DNA of 64,000 nucleotides from Clostridium sp. AF37-5 (GTDB lineage: Bacteria > Bacillota > Clostridia > Lachnospirales > Lachnospiraceae). This document shows, in pieces, positions 44,124-53,599 of the stretch. Made by a program: the position numbers and the translations under genes. Numbering within the stretch: the stretch's first letter is position 1; every line of letters starts with the position of its first letter. The stretch spans positions 1-64,000 of the forward strand of contig NZ_QUDR01000004.1 in assembly GCF_003477605.1 (NCBI RefSeq), written 5' to 3'. The notes beneath the pieces are model-generated. The model worked only from the letters and a program-made list of their open reading frames with translations, had not been told where the DNA came from and did no database searches.

Positions 44124-45155
44124 CTAGTCGTCTAATATAATCATCGCATCTCCAAACGAGAAGAATCGGTATCTCTCCTGCACTGCTTCTTCGTACACAC
44201 GCATAACCTGCTCTTTTCCTGCAAGTGCAGAAACAAGCATTAAAAGCGTTGATTCCGGCAAATGAAAATTCGTAATCAGCACATCCATCATTTTGAAAGA
44301 ATAGCCCGGATAAATGAAAATATCGGTATCGCCCTGTCCCGGCTTAAGCACACCATTTTCATCGGCAGCCGACTCAATCGTCCGGCAGCTTGTCGTTCCC
44401 ACGCAGACAATCCGTCCACCGGCCTGTTTTGCCTTGTTAATTTTATCTGCCTCTTCTTTTGTCACCTGATAAAATTCAGTATGCATATGGTGTTTCGACA
44501 CATCATCCACTTTTACTGGTCTGAAAGTACCAAGCCCGACATGAAGCGTAACATTTGCTACAAGTACTCCTTTTTCCTCTAATTTTTGAAAAAGCTCCTC
44601 CGTAAAATGGAGCCCTGCCGTTGGGGCTGCTGCCGACCCTTCGTATTTTGCATAAACGGTCTGATAACGGTTCTTATCTTTCAATGTATGCGTAATATAA
44701 GGCGGAAGCGGCATCTGTCCAAGTTGATCTAAAATCTCTTCAAAAATCCCCTCATATCGAAACTGAATCAAACGGTTTCCATCCTCTTTGACATCGACAA
44801 TCTCTCCTGTCAAAATTCCATCCCCAAAAGAAATCACAGCTCCTTTACGCGCTTTTTTTCCCGGTTTTACAAGAGTTTCCCAGACATCATTCTCCATGCG
44901 TTTGAGAAGCAGAAGTTCAATTGTTGCCCCGGTATCCACTCTGGTTCCGTATAATCTTGCCGGAATTACTTTCGTATTATTCCGCACCAAGCAGTCTCCC
45001 GGCTTTAAATACTCTACAATATCCGTAAACACTCTATGCTCCACGCGCCCGGATTTCCGATGCAGCACTAAAAGTCTCGATGAACTTCTGTCCTCAAGCG
45101 GGTCTTGCGCAATCAATTCTTTTGGTAAATCATAATAAAAATCACTCGTTTTCAA
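44124..45155 (-). CDS. queA: tRNA preQ1 ribosyltransferase-isomerase QueA
   Basis: 343 residues. [58 protein letters not shown] and [17 protein letters not shown] match QueA, which adds a cyclopentene moiety from SAM to preQ1 at tRNA position 34. A TTG at 45155 is preferred as the start: it gives the family N-terminus (M-KTSDF) and lies 9 bases after GAGAGG, whereas the ATG at 45164 touches that site. Confidence 0.93.
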   Translation of the reverse strand: MKTSDFYYDLPKELIAQDPLEDRSSSRLLVLHRKSGRVEHRVFTDIVEYLKPGDCLVRNNTKVIPARLYGTRVDTGATIELLLLKRMENDVWETLVKPGKKARKGAVISFGDGILTGEIVDVKEDGNRLIQFRYEGIFEEILDQLGQMPLPPYITHTLKDKNRYQTVYAKYEGSAAAPTAGLHFTEELFQKLEEKGVLVANVTLHVGLGTFRPVKVDDVSKHHMHTEFYQVTKEEADKINKAKQAGGRIVCVGTTSCRTIESAADENGVLKPGQGDTDIFIYPGYSFKMMDVLITNFHLPESTLLMLVSALAGKEQVMRVYEEAVQERYRFFSFGDAMIILDD

Positions 45156-45187
45156 CCGTCTCATCCTCTCTGTTTTTCTGTTCCCCT

Positions 45188-45216
45188 ATTGTAGCACATG
45201 CGATGACGGTTTTCAA
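45188..45216 (-). promoter_or_regulatory. Sigma-A promoter of queA
   Basis: On the minus strand TTGAAA, 17 bases, TACAAT. Confidence 0.82.
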
Positions 45217-45328
45217 TTCTCGAATTTTACATAAAATTTACGTAAAAATCAGATAAATACGTCTTTCCATTTTTGCAAATTCATTGTAAAATAGAAACAA
45301 AGAAATTGGTTTCAGAATGGAGGTATTT

Positions 45329-46843
45329 ATGGCTTCTACAACTTATGCGGCAATTCATGTCGGCTCAAATGAATTATGTATGAAAATATATGAAATGTCC
45401 CGTCAGAATGGAATTCGTCAGCTCACTTATGTACGCCACCCGCTCAGTCTCGGTGCGGAATCGTACACCGAAGGAGTCATTTCCTATCAGACACTTACAG
45501 AAATCTGTAACACACTTAATGATTTCAAACGGATTATGACAGAATTTCATACTGATAACTGGGACGTCTGTGCCACCAGTGCAATGCGCGAGGCAAAAAA
45601 TGTTTTAGTTGTCACCGACCAGATAAAAATCCAGACAGGATTCAAAGTAAAACTTTTCAGTAACAGCGAGGCAAGATTCCTTTACTTCAAAGGAATGGTT
45701 CACAATGAAAACCAATTTGAACCACTCAGCGAAGAAGGGTGTCTCGTTCTTGATATTGGTGCCGGCAGTGTCCAGCTCTCTCTTTTTCAGAACGGACATC
45801 TGCAGCTGACGCAAAACCTTTTACTTGGTTCTTCACGTATTCAGGAACTGCTGTATGCAATGCAGGATGAAGCCTATGATTACGATGCTTTGATTGATGA
45901 ATACATTGAAAAGGATTTGTCTTTATTCAAACGACTGAATTTAGATAAAAAAGAGATTCACTGCATTTTGGCAGCCGGTGAAATGATTCCGGAAACCTAC
46001 TATCACATAAAGGAAACAAAAAAAGACTTTGAAGGCTTTTTGCCGGATAAAATATTTACCAAAAAGAAAATATTAAAATTAATGGGTAATATCCATGCAC
46101 AGTCACTTCTGCCTACTTTGCTTTTAATACGCAAAATCACGCAACTTACGGATTGTCAGAATGTCCTTCTATCTCCAATAAATCTTTGTGATGGATTGGC
46201 TGCTGATTATGCAGAGCGAAAGCTCCATCTTTCCTGCGGACATGATTTCACGGAGGATATTCTGAGTGCTTCAAGAAATGTGGCACAGAAATACGAAGTT
46301 GACTTAAGCCACATCGACACCGTGCAGACCCTGGCACTCCAGATTTTTGACCGAATCAAAAAAATACACGGTCTTGGAAAACGCGAGCGCCTGCTTTTAC
46401 AGCTCGGTGTCATTCTTCACAGCTGTGGCGCTTATATCAATGCACTGCACGCAAGAGAATGTTCCTATCACATTCTTTTGTCAACGGAGATTATCGGAAT
46501 CTCTCATAAAGAACGTCTCATCGTTGCCAATATGATTCGCTATAACGATGAATCTTTTCCTTCCTTTGAAGAATTGGACGGTGATTTTTCAAGAGAAGAA
46601 TATATTACAATCGTAAAATTGAATGCAATTTTAAAAATTGCTAATGTATTAGACAAAAGCAATCGTCAGAAAATTAAAAATGTCGGTGTATCCGAGCGAA
46701 ATGGAATACTGACAATCACGGCGGACACCATGGCGGATATCACCTTGGAAAAAGGACTCTTCTTACATAAAGCAGATGTCTTTGAGGAAGTCTTTGGTAT
46801 CCGGCCGGTACTAAAACAAAAACGAACAGGAAAGCGAGGATGA
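45329..46843 (+). CDS. ppx: Exopolyphosphatase, Ppx/GppA family
   Basis: 504 residues. ASKHA N-terminal phosphate-binding start (YAAIHVGSNELCMKIYE, where typical Ppx reads D-x-GSNS), VCATSAMREAKN, LDIGAGSVQLSLF, and a C-terminal HD-like helical region (LLLQLGVILHSCGAYINA, ATEIIG-type LSTEIIGIS). The usual Asp before GSNS is His here (IHVGSN), a change worth noting. Degrades polyphosphate from its ends or hydrolyses pppGpp. Upstream of ppk by 4 bp, so one operon makes and breaks polyphosphate. GGAGG 5 bases before the ATG. Confidence 0.88.
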   Translation: MASTTYAAIHVGSNELCMKIYEMSRQNGIRQLTYVRHPLSLGAESYTEGVISYQTLTEICNTLNDFKRIMTEFHTDNWDVCATSAMREAKNVLVVTDQIKIQTGFKVKLFSNSEARFLYFKGMVHNENQFEPLSEEGCLVLDIGAGSVQLSLFQNGHLQLTQNLLLGSSRIQELLYAMQDEAYDYDALIDEYIEKDLSLFKRLNLDKKEIHCILAAGEMIPETYYHIKETKKDFEGFLPDKIFTKKKILKLMGNIHAQSLLPTLLLIRKITQLTDCQNVLLSPINLCDGLAADYAERKLHLSCGHDFTEDILSASRNVAQKYEVDLSHIDTVQTLALQIFDRIKKIHGLGKRERLLLQLGVILHSCGAYINALHARECSYHILLSTEIIGISHKERLIVANMIRYNDESFPSFEELDGDFSREEYITIVKLNAILKIANVLDKSNRQKIKNVGVSERNGILTITADTMADITLEKGLFLHKADVFEEVFGIRPVLKQKRTGKRG

Positions 46844-46847
46844 TGAT

Positions 46848-48908
46848 ATGACCCAAAGCGAACGATTTACTAACCGCGAGTTAAGCTGGTTAGCCTTTAA
46901 CAAGCGTGTTTTGTCCGAGGCAAAAGACAACCATCTTCCGTTGATGGAACGATTAAAATTTTTAAGCATTACCGCCTCCAATCTGGATGAATTTTTCATG
47001 GTCCGCGTTGCCTCTCTGAAAGACCAGGTAAATGCCGGTTACACAAAAAAAGATATTGCCGGTATGACCAGTAAAGAACAGATTGATGCGATTTTAAAAG
47101 AAACGCACAAATTTACGACGGCTCAGTATAATACCTACAACCGTTCTTTTCTTCCTTCACTGAAGAAGAATGGTTTAAAAATCGTCACAGAATTTGAAAA
47201 ATTAACAGAAGAACAGGCAGACTATGTTGACAACTATTTTCAGAAAGAAGTTTTCCCTGTCCTCACTCCGATGGCTGTGGATTCTTCCAGACCTTTTCCG
47301 TTAATCCGCAACCGCTCGCTTAACATCGGTGCACTGTTGATGGATAAAAAGAAAAAGGGAACCATTGATTTTGCCACCGTGCAGGTTCCATCCGTTCTGC
47401 CGCGCGTTGTTACAATTCCGACCGATGGCGATAACTGCACCACTGTAATCCTTTTGGAGCAGATTATCGAAAAGAACATTCAAAAACTATTTTTGAATTA
47501 TAAAGTTCTTTGCCAGGCTCCATTCCGGGTAATGCGAAATGCCGACCTCTCCATCGACGAAGACGAGGCAGCAGACCTTTTAATTGAAATCGAGAAACAG
47601 TTGAAGAAACGCCAGTGGGGCGAGGCAATCCGCTTAGAAGTCGAAGATAATATCGATAAGCGGCTGCTGAAAACGCTCCGAAAGGAATTGAATTTAAGTG
47701 AAGATGCCATTTTCAAAATTAATGGTCCTCTTGACCTGACTTTTTTAATGAAAGTATATGACATCGAAGGTTTTGACCACTTAAAAGAACTAAAATATAC
47801 ACCACAGCAGCCAAAAATGCTGGATGCCTCAAGAGATTTATTTGAGCAGATACGGGAACATGACATTTTGCTTCATCACCCGTATGAAACCTTTGACCCG
47901 GTTGTCAATTTTGTAAAAAAGGCGGCAAGCGACCCAAATGTACTTGCAATTAAGCAGACACTTTACCGTGTCAGCAGTCATTCACCGATTATTGCTTCTC
48001 TGGCGCAGGCAGCAGAAAATGGGAAACAGGTGTCTGTGCTCGTTGAATTAAAAGCACGTTTCGATGAGGAAAATAATATCGTGTGGGCGAAGAAATTAGA
48101 GAAAGCCGGGTGCCATGTTATCTATGGACTAGTCGGCTTAAAAACTCACAGCAAAATTACACTGGTTGTCCGCAAAGAGGAAGACGGCATCCGCCGTTAT
48201 GTCCATTTGGGAACCGGAAACTATAACGACTCCACCGCCAAACTCTATACCGATATGGGTATGTTTACAAGTAAAACCCGCTACGGGGAAGACGCCACGG
48301 CTGTCTTTAATATGCTCTCCGGCTATTCTGAGCCGCTTGTATGGAACAAACTGTCCTTAGCCCCCCTGTGGCTGCGCGGCAAGTTTTTGTCCTTGATTGA
48401 ACGTGAAAAAGAACATGCCAAAAATGGACGCACGGCAAGAATTATCGCAAAAATGAATTCCTTGTGTGATCCGGGAATTATTGAAGCACTCTATGATGCC
48501 AGCGAGGCAGGCGTGGAAATTGATTTGATTGTACGCGGCATCTGCTGTCTGCGTGCCGGAATCAAAGGCTTAAGTGAACATATCCGTGTGCGCTCCATCG
48601 TTGGTACCTTTTTGGAACATTCCCGCATTTTCTACTTTGAGAACAATGGAAATGCCGAATATTATATGGGAAGTGCCGACTGGATGCCAAGAAACTTAGA
48701 CAAACGTGTAGAAATCTTATTCCCGGTTGAAGATCCTATATTGCAGGAAGAGATTTACCACATTTTACACATACAGCTCTCGGATACAAAAAAAGCCCAC
48801 CTTCTCATGCCGGATGGACACTACGTGAAGGTAGACCAGCGAGGAAAAACTCCTCTGAATTCACAGCTGTATTTCTGCGAAGAAGCAATGGCAAACGCTA
48901 AAAAATAA
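46848..48908 (+). CDS. ppk: Polyphosphate kinase 1
   Basis: 686 residues. N-domain FTNRELSWLAFNKRVLSEA, then the PPK1 head domain, and the two phospholipase D-like halves with the catalytic histidines in GLKTHSKITLVV (autophosphorylated His) and GTFLEHSRIFYF. MGSADWMPRNLDKRVE near the end is a strong signature. Makes long-chain polyphosphate from ATP. Its last 11 bases overlap the converging rnhA gene. Confidence 0.95.
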   Translation: MTQSERFTNRELSWLAFNKRVLSEAKDNHLPLMERLKFLSITASNLDEFFMVRVASLKDQVNAGYTKKDIAGMTSKEQIDAILKETHKFTTAQYNTYNRSFLPSLKKNGLKIVTEFEKLTEEQADYVDNYFQKEVFPVLTPMAVDSSRPFPLIRNRSLNIGALLMDKKKKGTIDFATVQVPSVLPRVVTIPTDGDNCTTVILLEQIIEKNIQKLFLNYKVLCQAPFRVMRNADLSIDEDEAADLLIEIEKQLKKRQWGEAIRLEVEDNIDKRLLKTLRKELNLSEDAIFKINGPLDLTFLMKVYDIEGFDHLKELKYTPQQPKMLDASRDLFEQIREHDILLHHPYETFDPVVNFVKKAASDPNVLAIKQTLYRVSSHSPIIASLAQAAENGKQVSVLVELKARFDEENNIVWAKKLEKAGCHVIYGLVGLKTHSKITLVVRKEEDGIRRYVHLGTGNYNDSTAKLYTDMGMFTSKTRYGEDATAVFNMLSGYSEPLVWNKLSLAPLWLRGKFLSLIEREKEHAKNGRTARIIAKMNSLCDPGIIEALYDASEAGVEIDLIVRGICCLRAGIKGLSEHIRVRSIVGTFLEHSRIFYFENNGNAEYYMGSADWMPRNLDKRVEILFPVEDPILQEEIYHILHIQLSDTKKAHLLMPDGHYVKVDQRGKTPLNSQLYFCEEAMANAKK

Positions 48909-49485
48909 CGCTTTTTGCCAGTTCATCCGCAAGGTCATTGTACTCATCTCCGGAATGTCCTTTGACCTTTTGAAAATGAATGATTAGTTTATCCTTTAGG
49001 GAATCAAAGTATGCTTTATAGGCTTTGGTTCCCTCTTTATTTGTTTTCCATTCTCCGGTACACCACGAGGCAATCCCTTGATAATCATGGACAATCGTAA
49101 GACTTTCCGCCCCCTGTTCTACCGCCATCTTCATTGCCACCTGTGCTCCGAGAATTTCGCCTGCCACGTTCCGCATAGCAGCAAGTTCTGAGTCGGTTCC
49201 CTTTTCGCAGTACTCTGTTTTTTCCCCTTCAAAAAAGAACACAACACCGCAGCTGTACTCACCGGTCTCGACATTGTAACTTCCATCTACATAGGCAAGT
49301 GCTTCATCTTCTATCTTATTCTCTTTCGTATTATTTCCTAAGAAAGCTTCCGCTTCTTCTTTTGTCGGAAAACTTTTAAAAGACGCATTAGCAAATCCAT
49401 CCACCTGTGCCTTGCACGCATCCCAGCTTGTATAAATTCCCGGCGTTCTTCCGGCTCTCACTGCATAATATTTTTTCTTCGCCAT
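48898..49485 (-). CDS. rnhA: Ribonuclease H1 with N-terminal hybrid-binding domain
   Basis: 195 residues. Viroplasmin-type hybrid-binding domain at 1-50 (KKKYYAVRAGRTPGIYTSWD), then RNase H: YVDGSYN (Asp), AGEILGAQVAM (Glu), IVHDYQGIASW (Asp), KVKGHSGDEYNDLADELAK (His and Asp). Degrades RNA in RNA-DNA hybrids. Converges with and overlaps ppk; 1 bp after the rsuA stop in the same direction. Confidence 0.93.
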   Translation of the reverse strand: MAKKKYYAVRAGRTPGIYTSWDACKAQVDGFANASFKSFPTKEEAEAFLGNNTKENKIEDEALAYVDGSYNVETGEYSCGVVFFFEGEKTEYCEKGTDSELAAMRNVAGEILGAQVAMKMAVEQGAESLTIVHDYQGIASWCTGEWKTNKEGTKAYKAYFDSLKDKLIIHFQKVKGHSGDEYNDLADELAKSVIF

Positions 49486-49486
49486 C

Positions 49487-50182
49487 TTATTCTCCCTCTT
49501 TTAATTGGTTGATTTCATTTTCTGTCAATTTCCGGTATTCCCCCGGTTTTAAGGCAGGGTCCAAATTTATTCCGGCAAATGATACCCTTGCTAATTTTGT
49601 CACCTTTGCCCCCAAAACAGCAAACATCCGCTTTACCTGGTGAAACTTTCCTTCCGAAATCGTAAGCCTTGCGTGCCCGGATTTCATGAGTTCCAGTTTT
49701 GCAGGCAGCGTTTTTTTCCGCTCTCCAATTTCCAATCCTTCCGCAAACAAAACTACTGCATTTTCAGGCAAAGTTCCTTCGTAAATCACATCATAAACTT
49801 TTGCCACATGATAAGCCGGCGATAACAAACGGTGTGCAAGCATTCCATCATCCGTCAAGATAAGAAGGCCCACCGTATCTTTGTCCAGACGCCCCATCGG
49901 AAATAATTCCCGTTTCATCTCCGGCAGTAAGGAAAGGACGGTACGCTCCTTCTCATCTTTTGTTGCCGAAACCACACCTGCCGGCTTATTTAACATATAA
50001 TAAACGAACTCTTCAGCCCTAATCTCTTTTCCGCAGTAAGTCACATCTTCTTCACTGTCAATTTTACAATTCGCCTGTTTTACGACTGTTCCAGCCACGC
50101 AGACAAGTCCGCGCCGAATTGCCTCTTTTGCCTCTTTTCTCGTTAATTCTACATAAGTAGAAATATACTGGTCTAACCTCAT
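49487..50182 (-). CDS. rsuA: 16S rRNA pseudouridine synthase, RsuA family
   Basis: 231 residues. N-terminal S4 domain (MRLDQYISTYVELTRKEAKE), then the RsuA core with the catalytic Asp in PMGRLDKDTVGLLILTDDG. Converts U516 or an equivalent uridine. The start is uncertain: 50182 fits the family, but GGGGAGG is only 3 bases away; 50194 or the GTG at 50200 are alternatives with AAAGG upstream. Overlaps nothing on the plus strand except the untranslated lead of the amidase gene. Confidence 0.9.
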   Translation of the reverse strand: MRLDQYISTYVELTRKEAKEAIRRGLVCVAGTVVKQANCKIDSEEDVTYCGKEIRAEEFVYYMLNKPAGVVSATKDEKERTVLSLLPEMKRELFPMGRLDKDTVGLLILTDDGMLAHRLLSPAYHVAKVYDVIYEGTLPENAVVLFAEGLEIGERKKTLPAKLELMKSGHARLTISEGKFHQVKRMFAVLGAKVTKLARVSFAGINLDPALKPGEYRKLTENEINQLKEGE

Positions 50183-50260
50183 TTGCCTCCCCATTTTCAC
50201 CGCACCTTTCTAACTGCATATATTGATAGCAAACTCTTTTACCGGATAAGGAGCAAACTT

Positions 50261-50845
50261 ATGCCCATTCGTATTTATATCGACCAGGGACACAATCCCT
50301 ATGGTTTTAACGCCGGTGCCGAAGGATTTGGATTACGGGAACAGGATATCACCTATTTAGTTGGTGCTTATCTTGCAAACATTTTAAATGCGGATTCCCG
50401 CTTCACTGCTATCACATCCCGCACATCACCGGATGAAATTTTAGGTTACGACACCAATTCAAGTCTCAGAACCCGCACCGAGCAGGCAAATCAATGGGGG
50501 GCTGACTACTTTTTAAGCATTCACACAAATGCCAATGTAAATCCCGCCATCAACGGTACGGAAGCATACGTCTATGCCGTCAACACGCCTTCTTATGAAC
50601 TCGCCGTCAATATCGTAAATGAAATTGTAAGACGTTTAGGTACAAAAAACAACGGTATCTATGCCCGTCCTTCCCTCTACGTATTACGGCGGACCAATAT
50701 GCCCGCCGTCCTCATTGAACTGGCTTATCTCTCAAATGAAGGCGACGCTGCCCTCTTAGCCGATAAACCATATGAATTTGCTTATGCCATTTATGTTGGT
50801 CTTCTGAATTACCTTGGTCTTCCTCAAATCCCTTTATTTGAATAG
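50261..50845 (+). CDS. N-acetylmuramoyl-L-alanine amidase (Amidase_3)
   Basis: 194 residues, a bare Amidase_3 catalytic domain. Zinc ligands His11 (YIDQGHNP), Glu27 (LREQD) and His88 (LSIHTNAN), plus the catalytic Glu in AVLIELAYLSN. Removes peptides from the glycan strand. Unlike CwlD and AmiC it has no signal peptide or membrane anchor at all, so how it reaches the wall is unclear; it may be used in spores, by holin-like release, or in lysis. AAGGAG 7 bases before the ATG. Converges with uppP and overlaps its stop by 12 bp. Confidence 0.87.
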   Translation: MPIRIYIDQGHNPYGFNAGAEGFGLREQDITYLVGAYLANILNADSRFTAITSRTSPDEILGYDTNSSLRTRTEQANQWGADYFLSIHTNANVNPAINGTEAYVYAVNTPSYELAVNIVNEIVRRLGTKNNGIYARPSLYVLRRTNMPAVLIELAYLSNEGDAALLADKPYEFAYAIYVGLLNYLGLPQIPLFE

Positions 50846-51670
50846 GAAGAAGTAAACAAGAACAACAACACCTAACACAATTCGATAATAACCAAATGCC
50901 TTAAAATCGTGTTTACGGATATAACTCATGAGGTATCGGATTACAAACAGAGACACCACAAAGGCAACTAACATACCAACGAGTAAGGTCACATAACCCA
51001 TGGCACCAAAGCTTAATCCACTCTTTATAATCTTTAAGACACTTGCACCAAACATAACCGGAATTGCCAGATAAAAAGTAAATTCTGCTGCTGCACCACG
51101 AGCCACACCAAGAAGCAAGGCACCAATGATGGTAGCACCGGAACGAGAAGTTCCCGGCACAACAGCCGCTAATAACTGAAAAATACCAATGATAAGCGCA
51201 GTGTCATATCCGATTTCCGTTACCGAAGTAATTGCCGGTTTTCTTCCCTTATTCCAGTTCTCTACAATAATAAATAAGATACCATAAACAATCAAAGCAC
51301 CTGCCACAACATACGCATTGTAGAACACCTCGTCAATCCAGTCATCAAACAAAATGCCTACAATTGCTGCCGGAAGACATGCCACGATAATCTTAAACCA
51401 CATCTGCATAATCTTCCAGTCAATAATGGATTCGCCCCGCTCTCTCTTTGTAAAACGGAATGGCCATATCCTGCTCCAAAACAAAAGAACAACGGCTAAG
51501 ATAGCACCTAACTGCACAACAACCAAAAACATTTGAGAAAACTGTTCATCCTGAAATTTCAAAAATTCTTCCACTAATATCATGTGTCCTGTACTACTTA
51601 CCGGCAGCCACTCGGTGATTCCTTCCACAATACCCCAGATCACCGCAACGAAAACATCGAAAATTCCCAT
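50834..51670 (-). CDS. uppP: Undecaprenyl-diphosphatase UppP (BacA)
   Basis: 278 residues, about eight membrane helices. VEGITEWLPVSSTGHMILVE and PGTSRSGATIIGALLLG are the two BacA signatures holding the catalytic Glu, Ser and Arg. Recycles the lipid carrier for peptidoglycan and confers bacitracin tolerance. Start at 51670 (MGIFDVF) with GGAGG; the longer in-frame extension crosses its own promoter. Confidence 0.95.
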   Translation of the reverse strand: MGIFDVFVAVIWGIVEGITEWLPVSSTGHMILVEEFLKFQDEQFSQMFLVVVQLGAILAVVLLFWSRIWPFRFTKRERGESIIDWKIMQMWFKIIVACLPAAIVGILFDDWIDEVFYNAYVVAGALIVYGILFIIVENWNKGRKPAITSVTEIGYDTALIIGIFQLLAAVVPGTSRSGATIIGALLLGVARGAAAEFTFYLAIPVMFGASVLKIIKSGLSFGAMGYVTLLVGMLVAFVVSLFVIRYLMSYIRKHDFKAFGYYRIVLGVVVLVYFFLFK

Positions 51671-51714
51671 TTTTATCCTCCATTTGCTAAGCAATATATT
51701 TTCTACTGTCCCAT

Positions 51715-51743
51715 ATTTTAGCACATCCCCTGCCTCAAAACAA
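51715..51743 (-). promoter_or_regulatory. Sigma-A promoter of uppP
   Basis: On the minus strand TTGTTT, 17 bases, TAAAAT. Confidence 0.65.
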
Positions 51744-51750
51744 TCATAAG

Positions 51751-51779
51751 TTGCAAAAAGAAAAAAAATATTGTAGAAT
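51751..51779 (+). promoter_or_regulatory. Sigma-A promoter of the PAP2-pssA-psd operon
   Basis: TTGCAA, 17 bases, TAGAAT, about 45 bp before the first gene and divergent from the uppP promoter. Confidence 0.7.
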
Positions 51780-51823
51780 AAGAAGAGTATGTTTTCAAAA
51801 TGAACAAAAAAGAGGATATGATT

Positions 51824-52558
51824 ATGTATCAATGGATGAAAAAGTATCTTGATCCAATTTGTCCGCTTTTTGCCATCCTGCCACTGTTATCCTGTTTTGG
51901 ATTAAATATGCTTATTTACAGTGGAACGATGGTAATGTGTGCAGACTGGTATCATTATGACCTTACCACTTCTTTGGATCAGGCAATACCACTTGTTCCG
52001 GGCTGGATGTACATCTACTTTGGATGTTTCCTGTTCTGGACTGTGAATTATATTATGGTTGCCAGAATTAACCGGAATGACCCGGACACGTTTTATCGTT
52101 TTGTTGCAGCCGATATGATTTCCCGCCTTGTCTGCGGAGTTATTTTTATGGTATTTCCAACAACAAATGTACGACCGGAAGTAACAGGCACAGGATTTAG
52201 TGTCTTTCTGCTTCAGTTTTTATACGGATTGGATCAGCCGACAAACCTGTTTCCATCCATTCACTGTCTGGTAAGCTGGTTTTGTTACACCGGCATCCGG
52301 GGACGCAAAGAAGTACCTGCCTGGTACCGTGCATTTTCCTGCATTTTTGCTCTGCTGGTTGTCCTTTCAACACAGTTCACTAAACAGCATTATATTGCCG
52401 ATGCCATTGCCGGTATCCTGCTCGCAGAAGTTCTTTCACTTCTCACACGCAGAGTTAGCTGGTATCGCGCACCAAAGTTAATCTTCACTTGGGTAAACCG
52501 GCGGTTGCTTTATGTATTGATTCGAACAAAAGGAGTAGCACGTGAGCAAAAAAACTAA
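51824..52558 (+). CDS. PAP2-family membrane phosphatase
   Basis: 244 residues, six predicted helices. PAP2 motifs: FPSIHCLVSW (P-S-x-H) and TKQHYIADAIAG (H-Y-x-x-D). Dephosphorylates a lipid phosphate or pyrophosphate, perhaps phosphatidic acid or undecaprenyl-PP; inositolphosphotransferase-like relatives exist too. Start at 51824 (MYQWMKK) lies 8 bases after AGAGG. First gene of the phospholipid operon; ends 17 bases inside the next gene. Confidence 0.8.
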   Translation: MYQWMKKYLDPICPLFAILPLLSCFGLNMLIYSGTMVMCADWYHYDLTTSLDQAIPLVPGWMYIYFGCFLFWTVNYIMVARINRNDPDTFYRFVAADMISRLVCGVIFMVFPTTNVRPEVTGTGFSVFLLQFLYGLDQPTNLFPSIHCLVSWFCYTGIRGRKEVPAWYRAFSCIFALLVVLSTQFTKQHYIADAIAGILLAEVLSLLTRRVSWYRAPKLIFTWVNRRLLYVLIRTKGVAREQKN

Positions 52559-53582
52559 AAGAAATTTATTTAACGCTCTATTTTTGGTAGCTTTGCTTGG
52601 TTTAACCATCTGGGCTGTTTTTAAAGACCAGGACTTTGGCGTTATTTTACACACACTCTCCCAGATTGCACCGGGATTTTTGTTAGCTGGCTTTATTCTG
52701 GTAATTGTGTATGTGTGCAGTGAGTCTGTTATTATTAAATACCTGTTAAGTACCGTGCAGATTAAAGTTCCTTTATTTAACTGCATCCGTTATTCTTTTG
52801 TAGGTTTTTTCTACAGCTGTATCACCCCGTCAGCAACAGGCGGACAGCCGATGCAGATTTACTACATGAAAAAACAAAACATTGATATTCCAACGGCTAC
52901 TATCATATTAATGTTAGTAACGATTGAATATAAATTTGTACTTGTTTTCATCGGATTGGCGGTTGCCATATTCGGACAGGATCTTATCACATCGCTGAGT
53001 GTTGACGTTCAGTTTTTTCTTTATTTAGGAATTGCACTCAACGTATTCTGTGTACTATTTATGAGTTTACTGGTATTCCTGCCCGGCACGGCAAAATATT
53101 TAATCACCAAGGGATTTGCTCTCTTAAAGAAACTTCACCTGATGAAAGAGAAAAATAACCGCACCGAGCGCTTAGAGCAGTCGATGGAAACTTATAAGGG
53201 AGCCTCTCGCTTCTTAAAGGAAAATAAACTTGCGATTTTTAACACAACGATTATTTCTTTTATCCAGCGCTTCTTCCTTTTTGCGATTACTTATGTTGTA
53301 TACCGAAGCTTTGGGCTGAATACGGAGACTTTCTTCACTATTACAATTTTACAGGCAGTCATATCCATTTCTGTTGATATGTTACCACTGCCGGGTGGAA
53401 TGGGAATCAGCGAGAGACTTTACCTGCGTATCTTTACCCCGATTTTCCACGGAACGGCTATGACAACCGCTTCGCTGCTTGTCAGCCGCGGATTCAGTTA
53501 TTACATCCTTGTAATTGTTAGTGGTATTGTTTCCTTTATCACACATTTGACTGTCACAGATAAAAGTAAAAAAACAGAGTAA
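52542..53582 (+). CDS. Lysylphosphatidylglycerol synthase-TM/flippase-like (UPF0104) membrane protein
   Basis: 346 residues, about eight membrane helices. The signature SFVGFFYSCITPSATGGQPM and 'DMLPLPGGMGISE' near the C-terminus are typical of the YbhN/AglD/MprF-N flippase-like family, which is thought to move lipids or polyprenyl-linked groups across the membrane. Starts with GTG, 8 bases after AAAGGAG, and overlaps the PAP2 gene by 17 bases, so translation is coupled. Position between a PAP2 enzyme and pssA-psd suggests a role in phospholipid handling. Confidence 0.82.
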   Translation: MSKKTKRNLFNALFLVALLGLTIWAVFKDQDFGVILHTLSQIAPGFLLAGFILVIVYVCSESVIIKYLLSTVQIKVPLFNCIRYSFVGFFYSCITPSATGGQPMQIYYMKKQNIDIPTATIILMLVTIEYKFVLVFIGLAVAIFGQDLITSLSVDVQFFLYLGIALNVFCVLFMSLLVFLPGTAKYLITKGFALLKKLHLMKEKNNRTERLEQSMETYKGASRFLKENKLAIFNTTIISFIQRFFLFAITYVVYRSFGLNTETFFTITILQAVISISVDMLPLPGGMGISERLYLRIFTPIFHGTAMTTASLLVSRGFSYYILVIVSGIVSFITHLTVTDKSKKTE

Positions 53583-53599
53583 AAGAAAAGAGGATATTT

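Noticed and set aside
48898-49485. RNase H gene as part of a retroelement
   Set aside because: The N-terminal viroplasmin-like domain is normal for cellular RNase H1 and no reverse transcriptase is nearby.
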